From: Pontibacter sp. G13
Lineage (GTDB): Bacteria; Bacteroidota; Bacteroidia; J057
Reading direction: 5' to 3'
Assembly (NCBI RefSeq): GCF_031851795.1
Contig: NZ_CP134696.1
Span: 3,244,501 to 3,308,500, forward strand
DNA: 64,000 nt
Numbering within the stretch: the stretch's first letter is position 1; each line of letters starts with the position of its first letter. The position numbers were made by a program, and so were the translations under genes. Below are positions 15,589-26,300 of the stretch, piece after piece. Under the pieces are notes generated by a model. That model saw only the letters and a program-made list of their open reading frames with translations, did no database searches and was not told the origin of the DNA.

Positions 15589-18500
15589 ATGAGACGTGTT
15601 CACTCCTTTATATTTGGACTACTGGCGTTGTCGGCATTTTCGCCTATTCAAGCTCAGGAATCCGAACTGGCGCAAGGGGCCATGTGGAAAGATGATTTCT
15701 ATCAAGGCATCCAATGGCGCGAAGTGGGCCCATGGCGCGGCGGCAGATCTGTAGCTGTAACTGGCTTCGCGGACGACCCTTTGAAGTATCTCATGGGAAG
15801 CACAGGCGGGGGAGTCTGGCAGACCGATGATGCGGGTCAGCACTGGACCAATATTTCCGATGGATTCTTCAAGACCGGATCTGTCGGCGCAATCGCTGTG
15901 GCTCCCTCCCATCCAAAACGCCTCTATGTAGGAATGGGAGAGCATGCAGTCCGTGGGGTTATGACTTCTCCGGGCGATGGCATGTATCGTTCTCTAGATG
16001 GCGGAAAAACATGGGAGCATATCGGCCTTCCGAATAGCCGTCATATCTCCGCCATCCGTGTACATCCTCAAGATCCAGATCTGGTTTTCGTTGCGGTCCA
16101 AGGCGCAGTCCACGGCCCGACTGAAGATAGAGGCATCTACCGAAGTACCGATGGGGGAAGGTCTTGGGAAAAAGTCCTGTATATCGACGACACGACAGGT
16201 GCGTCCGACCTGAGTATGGACCCTACGAATCCGAATATCCTCTATGCAGGCATGTGGTCTCACCGGAGATTGCCCTGGAAAGTAGTGAGCGGAGGGGAAG
16301 GATCAGGGATTTTCAAATCGACGGATGGCGGTGATTCTTGGCAACGATTGACAGATGGACTGCCTACTGAAATGGGCAAAGTAGCCGTTTCGGTTTCTCC
16401 AGCAAATCCAGAGCGAGTATATGCCAATATCGAGGCGAAAAAAGGCGGCGTCTACCGAAGCGATGATGGAGGCCAAAGCTGGAAGCGAACTTCTGCAGAT
16501 AGAATCACAATTGCTAGAGCTTGGTACTACATCGAGATTTTTGCAGATCCCCAAGATCAAGATGTCGTGTATGTCCTCAATGCGCCTATGCTCAAATCTG
16601 TGGATGGAGGCAAAACCTTTAAGTCGATCCAAACCCCACATGGTGACCAGCACGACCTGTGGATTAACCCCGACCATCCTCAGTACATGATCAACGCCAA
16701 TGATGGAGGGGCGACTGTCAGCCTCAATGGCGGCAAAACATGGTCTCGCCAAGACAATCAGCCTACCGCCCAATTCTACCGAGTAATTACGGATCATCAA
16801 GTTCCATATAGAATCTACGGAGGGCAACAGGACAATACGAGCATGTCTATTGTCAGCCAGAATCAAGGCTCAGGCATTGGCCCCCAAGACTGGCGAGCGG
16901 TAGCAGGTGGTGAAAGTGCCTTCTTGGCATTTGACCCAGATTATCCGAGATACGTCTATGGAGGTTCCTATCAAGGAAATATTTCCGTTTGGGACCAAGA
17001 GACGGGTATGTCCAAGGATATCATGGCGCACCCCGAGGTAGGACTTGGGACCACTCCCAATGAGCAGCAGTATCGATTCAACTGGAATGCACCGATTGTA
17101 AGTGGCAAAATCGACAAAAAGGTCCTGTATCATGCCGCTCAGATGGTCCTCCAAACAAGAGATGGAGGACACACATGGCAAGAGATCAGTCCGGACCTGA
17201 CCCGCAATGATTCGGAGAAACAAGCTGAAGGCGGAGGGCCATTCACCAATGAAGCAGCAGGTGGAGAGAATTACAATACCATCTCCTATCTCGTTGCTTC
17301 TCCCCATGAGGCTCAAAGGCTTTATGTCGGAACCGATGATGGATTGGTTCACACCACCAGAGATGGAGGAACCAATTGGTCCGAAATCACTCCCAATGGT
17401 CTAGACGAAGCGCTGATCAACCATATCGCAGTCAGTCCCCATGATTCCTCCACGGTCTATGTCTCGGCTACCAAATACAAGTTCGACGACTTCTCCCCGA
17501 TCATCTACAAGAGTACAGACTTCGGCAAAACCTGGCTTCAGATCAGTACCGGTATTCATCCAGAGGCTTTTGTGCGCGCTGTGCAAGAAGATCCAGAACG
17601 ACGAGGATTCCTATACGCAGCTACAGAACGTGGCCTTTATGTTTCGACCAACCAAGGTAGAAGATGGAACGCCTTCCAGTTGAATCTTCCCATTGTGCCT
17701 ATCACGGATTTGGTGATTCAAGACAATGACTTGATCGTCGCAACAGCGGGTAGAGGTTTTTGGATTTTGGATGACCTCTCTCCTTGGCAGCAATCCGGCC
17801 AGACAGCTGCCGGAGATGCCAAACTATATCGCCCCAAAGCGACTTACAGATTGCCCAGATTGACAGGAGGCGGACCTGCCCCGTATGGTCAAAACCCCAA
17901 GGAAGGGGTAGGAATTTCCTACTGGTTGCCACAAGATACCGCCGGAATGACCCTCAAATTGGAGGTCTTCGATGGAGACAAGCAACTGATCAGAACATAT
18001 ACCCCAGAGAAAAATCCAGATAACGATAGCGATCCCGTACTCTCCGTACATCCGGGCATCAATCGTTTTTATTGGGATATGCGCACTGCATCCCTGCCCA
18101 AAATTTCCAAAGTATTGGTATTGGGGGATTTCCGTGGACATGTAGTCGCTCCAGGAAGATATTCCATTCGTCTTACTGTGAATGGGAAGCCGCACAATTC
18201 GTCTGTCCAGATCTTGCCTGACCCGAGATTGGATGCCATGGCTGATGATTATGAGGCACAGGCAGAATTGCTGACCGATCTAGATGAAATGGTTCATGAA
18301 ATTCATGCCTCAGTCAATCAGATGCGCAACTTGCAGCAGCAGATCCAAAAATTGTTGTCCTCCATTCCCCAAGATGAGGAAACTGCAGAATTGCATGAAA
18401 AAGGAGAAAGCATCGTCGCTCAAATTACTGAGTGGGAACTAGCATTGATCCAGCCTAAGCAGCAGACCTTTCAGGATGTGATCAATTTCCCCAACCAACT

Positions 18501-18732
18501 GAGCGCAGAAATCATGAATCTGAAAACACGGGTAGATTCGCATGATCCGTTACCGACCATCGGGGCGCAGATCCGCGCCAATGAACTCAGAGAGGCATGG
18601 TTTGTCCTGAAGGGCGAAAAGGAAAAGATCATCCGTACAGAGGTCAAATCCTTTAATGCTGCGTATCGCCGTGCGGATATTCAACTGATTCGTCTCGATG
18701 AATCTGATGAGTCCCAGACTGCCCGACGATAA
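15589..18732 (+). CDS. Secreted VPS10/BNR-repeat (glycosyl hydrolase-like) protein
   Basis: The start at 15589 gives a 1047-residue protein with a signal peptide (MRRVHSFIFGLLALSAF, cleavage after QAQ). Frame sequence further upstream is not family-like. Many Asp-box repeats of the S/T-x-D-G-G-x-x-W type are visible (for example STDGGRSWEKV, SDDGGQSWKRT, TRDGGTNWSEI) and form a sortilin/VPS10-type propeller over about residues 30-750. A beta-sandwich region and a helical C-terminal segment (about 880-1040) follow. Such proteins are often annotated as glycosyl hydrolases, but Asp boxes are structural and do not show catalysis. No T9SS sorting domain is present. The function is unknown; it is probably exported and may bind or process polysaccharide or protein. 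Confidence 0.83.
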   Translation: MRRVHSFIFGLLALSAFSPIQAQESELAQGAMWKDDFYQGIQWREVGPWRGGRSVAVTGFADDPLKYLMGSTGGGVWQTDDAGQHWTNISDGFFKTGSVGAIAVAPSHPKRLYVGMGEHAVRGVMTSPGDGMYRSLDGGKTWEHIGLPNSRHISAIRVHPQDPDLVFVAVQGAVHGPTEDRGIYRSTDGGRSWEKVLYIDDTTGASDLSMDPTNPNILYAGMWSHRRLPWKVVSGGEGSGIFKSTDGGDSWQRLTDGLPTEMGKVAVSVSPANPERVYANIEAKKGGVYRSDDGGQSWKRTSADRITIARAWYYIEIFADPQDQDVVYVLNAPMLKSVDGGKTFKSIQTPHGDQHDLWINPDHPQYMINANDGGATVSLNGGKTWSRQDNQPTAQFYRVITDHQVPYRIYGGQQDNTSMSIVSQNQGSGIGPQDWRAVAGGESAFLAFDPDYPRYVYGGSYQGNISVWDQETGMSKDIMAHPEVGLGTTPNEQQYRFNWNAPIVSGKIDKKVLYHAAQMVLQTRDGGHTWQEISPDLTRNDSEKQAEGGGPFTNEAAGGENYNTISYLVASPHEAQRLYVGTDDGLVHTTRDGGTNWSEITPNGLDEALINHIAVSPHDSSTVYVSATKYKFDDFSPIIYKSTDFGKTWLQISTGIHPEAFVRAVQEDPERRGFLYAATERGLYVSTNQGRRWNAFQLNLPIVPITDLVIQDNDLIVATAGRGFWILDDLSPWQQSGQTAAGDAKLYRPKATYRLPRLTGGGPAPYGQNPKEGVGISYWLPQDTAGMTLKLEVFDGDKQLIRTYTPEKNPDNDSDPVLSVHPGINRFYWDMRTASLPKISKVLVLGDFRGHVVAPGRYSIRLTVNGKPHNSSVQILPDPRLDAMADDYEAQAELLTDLDEMVHEIHASVNQMRNLQQQIQKLLSSIPQDEETAELHEKGESIVAQITEWELALIQPKQQTFQDVINFPNQLSAEIMNLKTRVDSHDPLPTIGAQIRANELREAWFVLKGEKEKIIRTEVKSFNAAYRRADIQLIRLDESDESQTARR

Positions 18733-18753
18733 ATCATACCGAAATATTCATTG

Positions 18754-18790
18754 CAGGAGTATTCCGATGGAATGCTCCTGTTTTTCTTTT
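18754..18790 (+). terminator. Terminator after BNR-repeat gene
   Basis: CAGGAGTATTCC and GGAATGCTCCTG pair through an 11-12-bp stem with one mismatch (18754-18780). TTTTTCTTTTT follows. Confidence 0.88.
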
Positions 18791-18799
18791 TCCGACAGA

Positions 18800-18836
18800 C
18801 AAAAAAAGGGATCACCTCCCGTAAGCGGTGATCCCC
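18800..18836 (-). terminator. Terminator after LytTR regulator gene
   Basis: On the minus strand GGGATCACC and GGTGATCCC (18808-18835) form a perfect 9-bp stem followed by seven T residues. It ends the kinase/regulator cluster and faces the terminator of the converging gene. Confidence 0.88.
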
Positions 18837-18885
18837 TATCTGCATGAGCAGGATATATTTTTACTGTTTCGAGAAAGACAAGAAA

Positions 18886-19635
18886 CTAGGTGACATTCAG
18901 TCTTCTGAGCAGCTCATCTCGACGATTTCTGGCAACGCTAAGGCTGGTACCATCGATTAGCTCTACTTGTCCACCTACCCCTCGATAGAATCGTTGGATA
19001 AAGGAAATATTGACGAGGTGGGACCTGTGAATTCGGAAGAAATTTTGTTGCTCCAATAGTAACTCCAGATCTCGCATGCGTCTAGTGGTTAGCTTATTTA
19101 CCCCATCTTTGAGAAAAATCCTCGTGTATGCTCCTTCTCCTTCACACCGGACTATTTCTCCCACGGGGATGAACTCAAAACCATCCATGGTTGGAACAGC
19201 CAATTTTTTATGACTCTCATTCTGGGCTCGAAGGTTTTCGAGAAGGATATCCATACCCAGCTGCATTTTACCATTGTCTAGGCGCTCTTTCGCTTTTGAC
19301 ACAGCCTGAATTAGTTCTTCACGGTCCACGGGTTTCAGGAGGTAATCCAGCGCACTATATTTAATAGCCTGAATGGCATATTGGTCAAAAGCCGTAACGA
19401 AAATGACTTCAATTTTTCGATCTGTCAATTGTTTGAGCAAGTCAAATCCAGATCCATGCGGCATTTCAATATCCAGAAATAGGAGATTGGGATCATGCTG
19501 CGCGATCATATCTAGAGCCTCGGACACTCCAGAAGCCTCCCCTACCAGATGTACTTCGGGACAAAACCTATTCAATAACTGAACAAGCGTGTGTCGACTA
19601 CCGGGACTATCATCGACGATTAAAGCGCGTATCAT
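18886..19635 (-). CDS. LytTR-family response regulator
   Basis: The start chosen at 19635 (MIRALIVDDSPG) gives 249 residues; an in-frame extension to 19695 has no family similarity. Residues 1-120 form a CheY-like receiver with Asp8/Asp9, phospho-acceptor Asp55 in LLFLDIEMPHG, the switch Thr in VTAFD and the conserved Lys in LLKPVD. Residues about 145-249 form a LytTR DNA-binding domain (RCEGEGAYTRIFLKDG, FFRIHRSHLVNISFI). It is typical of the cytoplasmic partners of LytS-type kinases. It lies directly downstream of two such kinases on the same strand, separated by 266 bp, so it is the likely phosphorylation target. The target genes cannot be read from this sequence. Confidence 0.93.
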   Translation of the reverse strand: MIRALIVDDSPGSRHTLVQLLNRFCPEVHLVGEASGVSEALDMIAQHDPNLLFLDIEMPHGSGFDLLKQLTDRKIEVIFVTAFDQYAIQAIKYSALDYLLKPVDREELIQAVSKAKERLDNGKMQLGMDILLENLRAQNESHKKLAVPTMDGFEFIPVGEIVRCEGEGAYTRIFLKDGVNKLTTRRMRDLELLLEQQNFFRIHRSHLVNISFIQRFYRGVGGQVELIDGTSLSVARNRRDELLRRLNVT

Positions 19636-19901
19636 TAAAGAAGTGACTAGAAAATATTCATGGAAAGTTGTCAATACGACTATCCAAAAATACAAATAAT
19701 ATTAAAATCAATCCATTGAAAAAGTAGTGCAAAAAGCGGAATTGGGTACCACACACATAATTTATTCAACTACGAGCTGGTTGTTCATCTATTCGAGGAA
19801 TGGAAACATGAGCGTTCCATTACAGATTCGAAGTAGAATGAGGAAAACAACTCATATCCCCCGGTCGGTAATTGGAGAAGCTCATTTACTTAGCACAAAT
19901 A

Positions 19902-22900
19902 TCACTCAGCTAATTCCTTCAATAGAATTTCCACCCTGGTACCCCCAGGCGCTCCAGTAGGTAATACTTTGTCGTGGATGGTAAACTGAATATCCATGTT
20001 TGAGATGGCTTTAAGTACTTCCATCCGCTCCTTGGTCAATTTCATTCCCATGGATTGGTACACCCGCTTTCTGGATTTTTTTAGTTCCTCAGCACGAGCT
20101 CGTCCGATTCCATTGTCATCGATCACACACCAGAGTTCATCCTCTTTCACATGAAAAAGAATACTCAAGTGGCCTCCTGGAGTTTCTCGGTTCAATAGTC
20201 CACGCTGAATGGCATTCTCGATATAAATCTGAAACAGCATAGTGGGAACCGTGAATAGATCCAACATATCCTCATCCCCCTCAACTTCCATCGACCAAGT
20301 AAATCGATCTCCATAGGAAATGGATTCCATCTCGAGGTAATGCCTCAACAAATCTATCTCAGAATGAAGAGAATGGGTCTTCTTGCGGGAAGACTCCAGA
20401 AACATCCGCATGAGATGAGAAAATTTGGACAAGTAGCTATTCGCAGCAGCAGGTTCTTGAGAAAAGATAAAACCTTGGATGGTATTCAGTACATTGAATA
20501 GGAAGTGGGGATTAATCTGAGCTTGCAAGGCCCTGAGCTCTGATTCGGCAACTTTAATCGCGATCTCAGCTCGCGCCTGCTCGCGCTGTTTACTGATTCG
20601 AACGTACAGAAACGTGCCCAAAAAGACCAGCCCTACCCCCAACAACAAATACACCAGTAACGCCCACCTTGTCAGGTGCCAAGGAGGAACCACCGAAAAC
20701 GGGATGACCAATGATTCACTCCATAAAACATCTTGACGACCTATATTTTCGCTCCATATCTCGGTGGATCTAAGTACCTGTACCTCAAAGTGGTATTGGT
20801 CCGGCTGTAGGTTCACGAATTGTACAAAAGGTTGGGTAGTGATCAACCAATCTGATTCTTCTTGTAGTCGATACCGATACTTCAGCCGATCTTGATCCCG
20901 ATATTCTGGCGTTTCAAACCTGACGGCTATCTCTTCCCCGTCTTTTACTTCGAGATATTCGCAACCGCCCAATTCCTCGCCATTCACTTGAACCCATTGC
21001 AGATGAACCTTCTGATCTGACAAGGATGCTGCGTACTGTTCGATGTCAACAACGGAAACCCCTTCATTTCCGCCAACATACATCCTTCCTAGATGATCCT
21101 CCTTCAACGAATAGACTTCATCTAGGAACAATCCATCCCGTTCGGTGATTCTTCCCCACCATCCATCTTCAAGAACAAACAACCCCTGTCGAGTGCCTAG
21201 CCAAATCCTACCCTGAGAATCTTTGACCATCACTTCCGCCATATTGTCGGTTCGAGGCTGAGGAACCATGAGGGAATCCCACTGCTGATCCCAATATTTA
21301 TAGAGATGCTGATCCGATACGACCCAAAGCGTATCATGCGGATCACGGTAAAACTGTTTGGCATTCGCAGACACTGGAAAATCAGTCAGCTTCCACATTT
21401 CCGCAGTATTCAAATTGACTCCGAAAATTCCCGAGACGGTGCCCACCCACCCCAAAGAGTCATTCATCCATTCAAAACACAATGTGGCATTGAGCGGCTC
21501 TGTACTGAATTTCAAGACCCGATTGACTTCCAAATCCTCCATCCCCCAGTATTCGATGGATCCATTGGGATAGTACGCAATCATGGTCGAGTCATTGATT
21601 ACTTGAGGGTGAGCCAAAAAAGGCAGGGCTCTTTCATATATAGGAAGGAGCGGATTTGTGTGGCTGGTAGCGTATAACGTACTAGGATCTTCCCCAAAAA
21701 GCAGCACCTTCCCGTTTGGGCAACTCAAGAAACTGCTGCCCTCAATTTTGGATTGCAAGGAAATTTCCAAATTTCCTGATTCAATCAATGCGTTGGAAAT
21801 CCCTTGAGTACCGTTCAGCCAAATTCGATTTAGGTCATCTTGGAATATATTTCGAACCTTCCCAAGGTGTTCATTGGGTGCAGTTTGTGCTTGAATGATT
21901 TCACTGAATTGTACCCGATAAACCCCTTCTCCCATGGTGCAGATCCAAAGCGCACCGTCGGCAGTCACTTCCAGACGATTGATCATTTGCTGAATATTCA
22001 ACCGTTTGCCTAGATCTGTGACCTGTCCGGTACTATCCAAAAGGACCAATTGAGAAGTTGAGTAGCCAGAAACAACTACTCCATGACCAGGAACCTCTGC
22101 TATTTGGTGGATCGAGGTTTCAAAGTCTAGATTCACAGACTGACCAATCCGATATGTTGAATCAACCTCAAACAGACGATTTCCGACTCCGACCCAGTAA
22201 CCATCGTCTTGCAATTGGACCAAATCTGAGATATAGCCCTTGGAGGGAAACTCTAGTAGTTTTTTCGGAGGGCCTTGGTGATGAATAGGGACTTTCCACA
22301 GAGAATTATAGCACGACTTTAGGTAAAAGGAATCTCCTTTGCTTTCGAATATTCTTGATCTGGCATATTCGATATCTATCCTCGCACCTATATCGACGAA
22401 TTCATTTTCATCCAAATAAATATATTCTCCTTCAGGATTGACGGTTATCCAAGAGTCCCAATCTAAATCAAAAGGCTGGCCTTCCTCCCAGGAGATGTGA
22501 AATAGATCAGATTGTACAGCCTTGGGATCGCCAGTACGAGTTCGTGTGCCTGCGTGAAAGGCAAGGTATTTGTCTTGCTTCGCGATGAACTCCCCTGTGG
22601 TAATCCATTGTGGAACTCTGGAGGTATCCGGGGAAAGGAACCGATCTCCGTCAAACAGGTTCACGCCATGCTTATATACGCTGACCAACAGGAGGGAATC
22701 GCGAAAGCCTTCCACCTGAAGAACCGATGAGCTTTTGAGACCCTTAGAGATTGAAAAAGTTTGGAATTCTTCTCCATTGAACCGAGTCAGCCCTTCATCT
22801 GTGCCCAACCAGACGATCCCATCTCGATCTTCATACAGATCAAACACATTGTTGTGGGGGAGACCATCTCGCTTGGTGTACTGGTTGACATGAATATTCT

Positions 22901-22973
22901 GCGCTGCCAGATCACCATAGCCACATCCAAAGTAAATACAGAAAATCCAAAGGAGACACTTGCTGGCATTCAT
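19902..22973 (-). CDS. Reg_prop/Y_Y_Y LytS-type sensor histidine kinase, paralog 1 (altered N-box)
   Basis: This 1023-residue membrane sensor has a signal peptide, a periplasmic Reg_prop double-propeller-like region (about 25-690, opening with YTKRDGLPHNNVFDLYEDRDG), a Y_Y_Y domain (about 690-755), one membrane helix (about 768-790) and a cytoplasmic His_kinase domain. The H-box ALQAQINPHFLFNVLN carries the phospho-acceptor His near residue 823. The N-box reads IENAIQRGLLNRE, where the paralog upstream has ENAIQHGL, the usual form. The G-box DDNGIGRARAEEL is intact. No receiver or AraC domain is fused; the LytTR gene downstream is the probable partner. The ligand is unknown. Activity may be altered by the His-to-Arg change in the N-box. 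Confidence 0.92.
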   Translation of the reverse strand: MNASKCLLWIFCIYFGCGYGDLAAQNIHVNQYTKRDGLPHNNVFDLYEDRDGIVWLGTDEGLTRFNGEEFQTFSISKGLKSSSVLQVEGFRDSLLLVSVYKHGVNLFDGDRFLSPDTSRVPQWITTGEFIAKQDKYLAFHAGTRTRTGDPKAVQSDLFHISWEEGQPFDLDWDSWITVNPEGEYIYLDENEFVDIGARIDIEYARSRIFESKGDSFYLKSCYNSLWKVPIHHQGPPKKLLEFPSKGYISDLVQLQDDGYWVGVGNRLFEVDSTYRIGQSVNLDFETSIHQIAEVPGHGVVVSGYSTSQLVLLDSTGQVTDLGKRLNIQQMINRLEVTADGALWICTMGEGVYRVQFSEIIQAQTAPNEHLGKVRNIFQDDLNRIWLNGTQGISNALIESGNLEISLQSKIEGSSFLSCPNGKVLLFGEDPSTLYATSHTNPLLPIYERALPFLAHPQVINDSTMIAYYPNGSIEYWGMEDLEVNRVLKFSTEPLNATLCFEWMNDSLGWVGTVSGIFGVNLNTAEMWKLTDFPVSANAKQFYRDPHDTLWVVSDQHLYKYWDQQWDSLMVPQPRTDNMAEVMVKDSQGRIWLGTRQGLFVLEDGWWGRITERDGLFLDEVYSLKEDHLGRMYVGGNEGVSVVDIEQYAASLSDQKVHLQWVQVNGEELGGCEYLEVKDGEEIAVRFETPEYRDQDRLKYRYRLQEESDWLITTQPFVQFVNLQPDQYHFEVQVLRSTEIWSENIGRQDVLWSESLVIPFSVVPPWHLTRWALLVYLLLGVGLVFLGTFLYVRISKQREQARAEIAIKVAESELRALQAQINPHFLFNVLNTIQGFIFSQEPAAANSYLSKFSHLMRMFLESSRKKTHSLHSEIDLLRHYLEMESISYGDRFTWSMEVEGDEDMLDLFTVPTMLFQIYIENAIQRGLLNRETPGGHLSILFHVKEDELWCVIDDNGIGRARAEELKKSRKRVYQSMGMKLTKERMEVLKAISNMDIQFTIHDKVLPTGAPGGTRVEILLKELAE

Positions 22974-23100
22974 GGTTTTGATGGATTTCCAGATAGGTTA
23001 ATTGCGGGTGTGAGGGAAAGCCCTTTTTCAACAATACATACTACTATTTATCGAATCATTTTTATCCCTCAACCCCTATCATCAATAATATAATTTGCAA

Positions 23101-23343
23101 TTAAGTCAAATATTGAAGAAATATCTCCAACCCCGTGTCGTCCAATTCGCCTGATCGGAGTACTTTTTCATGGATCCCCAACTGAATGCCAAATTCGAAG
23201 CGGATTTCAACAAGTTTGTATGCTTCATGATAACCTTCATCCCACAAGACTGAAGCCCCGAGTTTCTGTTTATTCAACTTCCTCGCTTGATTCCGGCTCT
23301 CGTCCTTGTCATCCATAACGCCAGAGAGAATAGGCTTAAGAAA
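23101..23343 (-). pseudogene. Decayed C-terminal tail of a third LytS-type kinase
   Basis: A short open stretch between the two kinases (about 80 codons after an in-frame TGA, possible ATG at 23316) resembles the last 80 residues of both neighbours. It has VMDDKDESRNQARKLNKQK where the kinases have a G-box such as VIDDNGIGRARAEELKKS. Further on, IQLGIHEKVLRSG and LEIFLQYLT match IQFTIHDKVLPTG and VEILLKELAE. The glycines of the ATP-binding G-box are lost and everything upstream (propeller, H-box, N-box) is missing. It is best read as the remnant of a tandemly duplicated kinase gene. A functional small protein is possible but less likely. Confidence 0.6.
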
Positions 23344-23397
23344 TCAATAGGCGCCAAAACATATCGAATCTTTAAATAACTCTGATATTGAAACAAC

Positions 23398-26300
23398 CTA
23401 AATGAAAGACTCATGGAGAGAGATCTTTACTAGCGTCCCTGACGCTTTCTGATCTTCGTACAAATCTTCCACTTCTAATCGAATTTCCATCCCTGTCAAT
23501 GCGTGCAACACCTCTATTCGCTCTTTGGTCAGCTCCATGCCAAAAGATTCGTACATCCGCTTTTGATCACGCTTGATTTCGGAGGCTCGCTTTCGCCCAA
23601 CCCCATTGTCTTGGATCATGCATTCCAGCTTGTTTTCAGATACCACGAATAGGATATGAACAAATCCACCGGGTTCCTCTCGATTCAATAACCCGTGTTG
23701 GATGGCATTTTCCACATAAGGCTGATACAGCATGGTAGGAATCAGAATTAATTCCGCGAGCTCCTCTTCTCCTTTTACCTCCAAATCCCAAGAGAATCGA
23801 TCCCCGTAGGACATCGCCTCCATCTCCAAATAGTGCCTAAGGAGGCTCACTTCTGATGCCAAAGGATGAAGACGTTTTCTCGAGGATTCGAGAAACATCC
23901 GAATGAGATGAGAAAATTTGGATAAGTATGTATTGGCAAAGTCAGGTTTCTGAGAAAATATAAATCCTTGAATCGTATTGAGGACATTGAACAGAAAATG
24001 AGGATTGATCTGAGCCTGAAGGGCACGAAGTTCTGATTCAGCCACTTTGACGGTGAGCATGGCTTTCGCCTGTTCCCTTTTTCGATTCGAGCGAATGACC
24101 AACGAAACAATTGAAAAAATCAAGAAGCCCCCTAAGGCAACATACACCAAATAGGCCCAAATCGTCAGATACCAGGGCGGGAGGATTTCGAACTGCAATT
24201 CAGCCGATTCACTCCATCCCCATTTTGCATTAGCTACTTGCATCTCAAGTAGATACTCGCTGTGTTGAAGCTTGACGAATTGCAATTGGGGCTGATTAGT
24301 CTCAATCCAGCTATCTGTTTCAGAAAGTCGATAACGGAAATTCAATCTTTCAGGAAAATCGAACTCCAAAGTTTCGAATTTGACCATCAGCTTAGAGCCA
24401 TCGGGAAAAACCTGGCTTCCACACACTTGGATTGGAACACCATCCAATTGGACCTCCTTGACACTCACTTCATGATTGGAGATAGGCCTGGGGTACAGAT
24501 CTGCCTGTATTAGAGAAAGGCCTTCATTTCCTCCTACGTAGATCACCCCATCATCACCAGCATACAAGGAATATACCGCTGATTGAAACAATCCATCATC
24601 GGTGCCAATCTGATGAAAAGTACCATTATCCAAAACAAAAAGTCCTCGCCGAGTTCCCATCCAAATTCTTCCACGGTCATCCTCCACCAGCGATTCTGCA
24701 ATATTTCCTAGTTTACCCAGAGGAACAGCTAATGAATCCCACTCCCCCTCCTCTTTCCAATAGATATTTTTGGTGTCTATCACATAAATCCGCCCTCGAT
24801 CATTTTGAAAAAAACCTTTGGCCGGGAGATTCTCTGGATACCCTTTTACATGGTTCCACTGACCACCATGAATGTCTATGGCATACAAGCCTGCCATTGT
24901 ACCAATCCAAGCTGTATCTGGACCAGCTCGAATAATATCCCTCTCCTTTCCGGGAAAAATGGTGTCATACATGACGATTCGTTCATCCTCCAAGTGTTCT
25001 CCGGAATAGAATAGCAAGCGGTCCCGCCTCAGGCACACCATCATCGTATCCTCCCAAAATTTCATCCGAAATACACCCGCTTCATCAGACACCCTTTCTA
25101 TTTGGTCTGTATCGCCTTCAATTACCCGATGAATACCCGTGAGACTGGCATACCAAATGTCCCGATTTTGACGCTGGTGCATATCCACAATTACCCATTC
25201 CCTCGAAGCCTTATTCAGGACAAGCTTCCCATGCTCCTGATCCATTCTCATTAGGCCATACCCACAGTTTATCCAAATATTCTTTTGATGATCTGCTTGG
25301 ATCCCAAATATTTTCCCGAGGTTGGTTCCTGAAGTAGGCCTTGCCAATTCAATCTCATTGAATACAACCCTGAAAATTCCACTCCCCATAGTTCCAATCC
25401 ATACAGCTCCATCATTTCCCAAGAATAGTTTATTTATCCAGGTTTTGATCCCAATTTTCCGCCCGAGATTGGAGAAATTGCCGCTATAATCCATGAACAG
25501 TAAGGAAGAGTCAGAATACTCCGACATCAAATATCCATGTCCCGGAACCTCTAACATCTGATAAATGGACCTTTTGATAGTCAAATCCTTTCGAAACAAG
25601 ATGACACCTGAAGAATCAATCAAATAAAAGGTATTCTCAGCCCCAATCAGCCAATTTCCTGAATGATCCTTGGAGATTGCCGTTATATGCTGTCCTGCTT
25701 CTACCTTGAGCACCTCATGTATGGTGGGAGTATCCCCGGTAGACACTTTCAATAGCACATGGTTCATCGTCTGATAAACCTCATTTTCCTGATTCCCAGG
25801 ATAGATCATGTGCGATTTGCCTTGATATTGATCCAGCTTAAAGTGCTCTGGTCCCTCTATCAATTCTTTGCTTATGGTAAGGGAATCAACACTTTTTAGG
25901 ATCGTTCTATACTCCCAGTTCAATTGATAAAATTCATCTTTCTGATACGCAAGAGAAAATACCTGCACTCTAGGTCCAAAGGGTACTCCGGTTTCTCCAC
26001 GCGAAATCGATCTAAAGGCAAACCTGTTACTTCCCAAATCCACAATACTGGCTCCGGAGGACAAAACCTTTTCATCTGTATGGTGAAATTTTTCCCCATC
26101 GAATAAGTACACCCCGGTAGTATTGGTGCTTATCAATAAAAGGGAATCTTGCCAAGTTGCAATACTGACGACAGATGGACTTAGCAGGCCTTCATCAATA
26201 GAATACGTATCAAAATCTCGTCCATTAAATCGAACAAGTCCAGCATCCGTTGCGAGCCAAATGATTCCCGATTTATCTTCCAAAATATCAAAGACATTTT

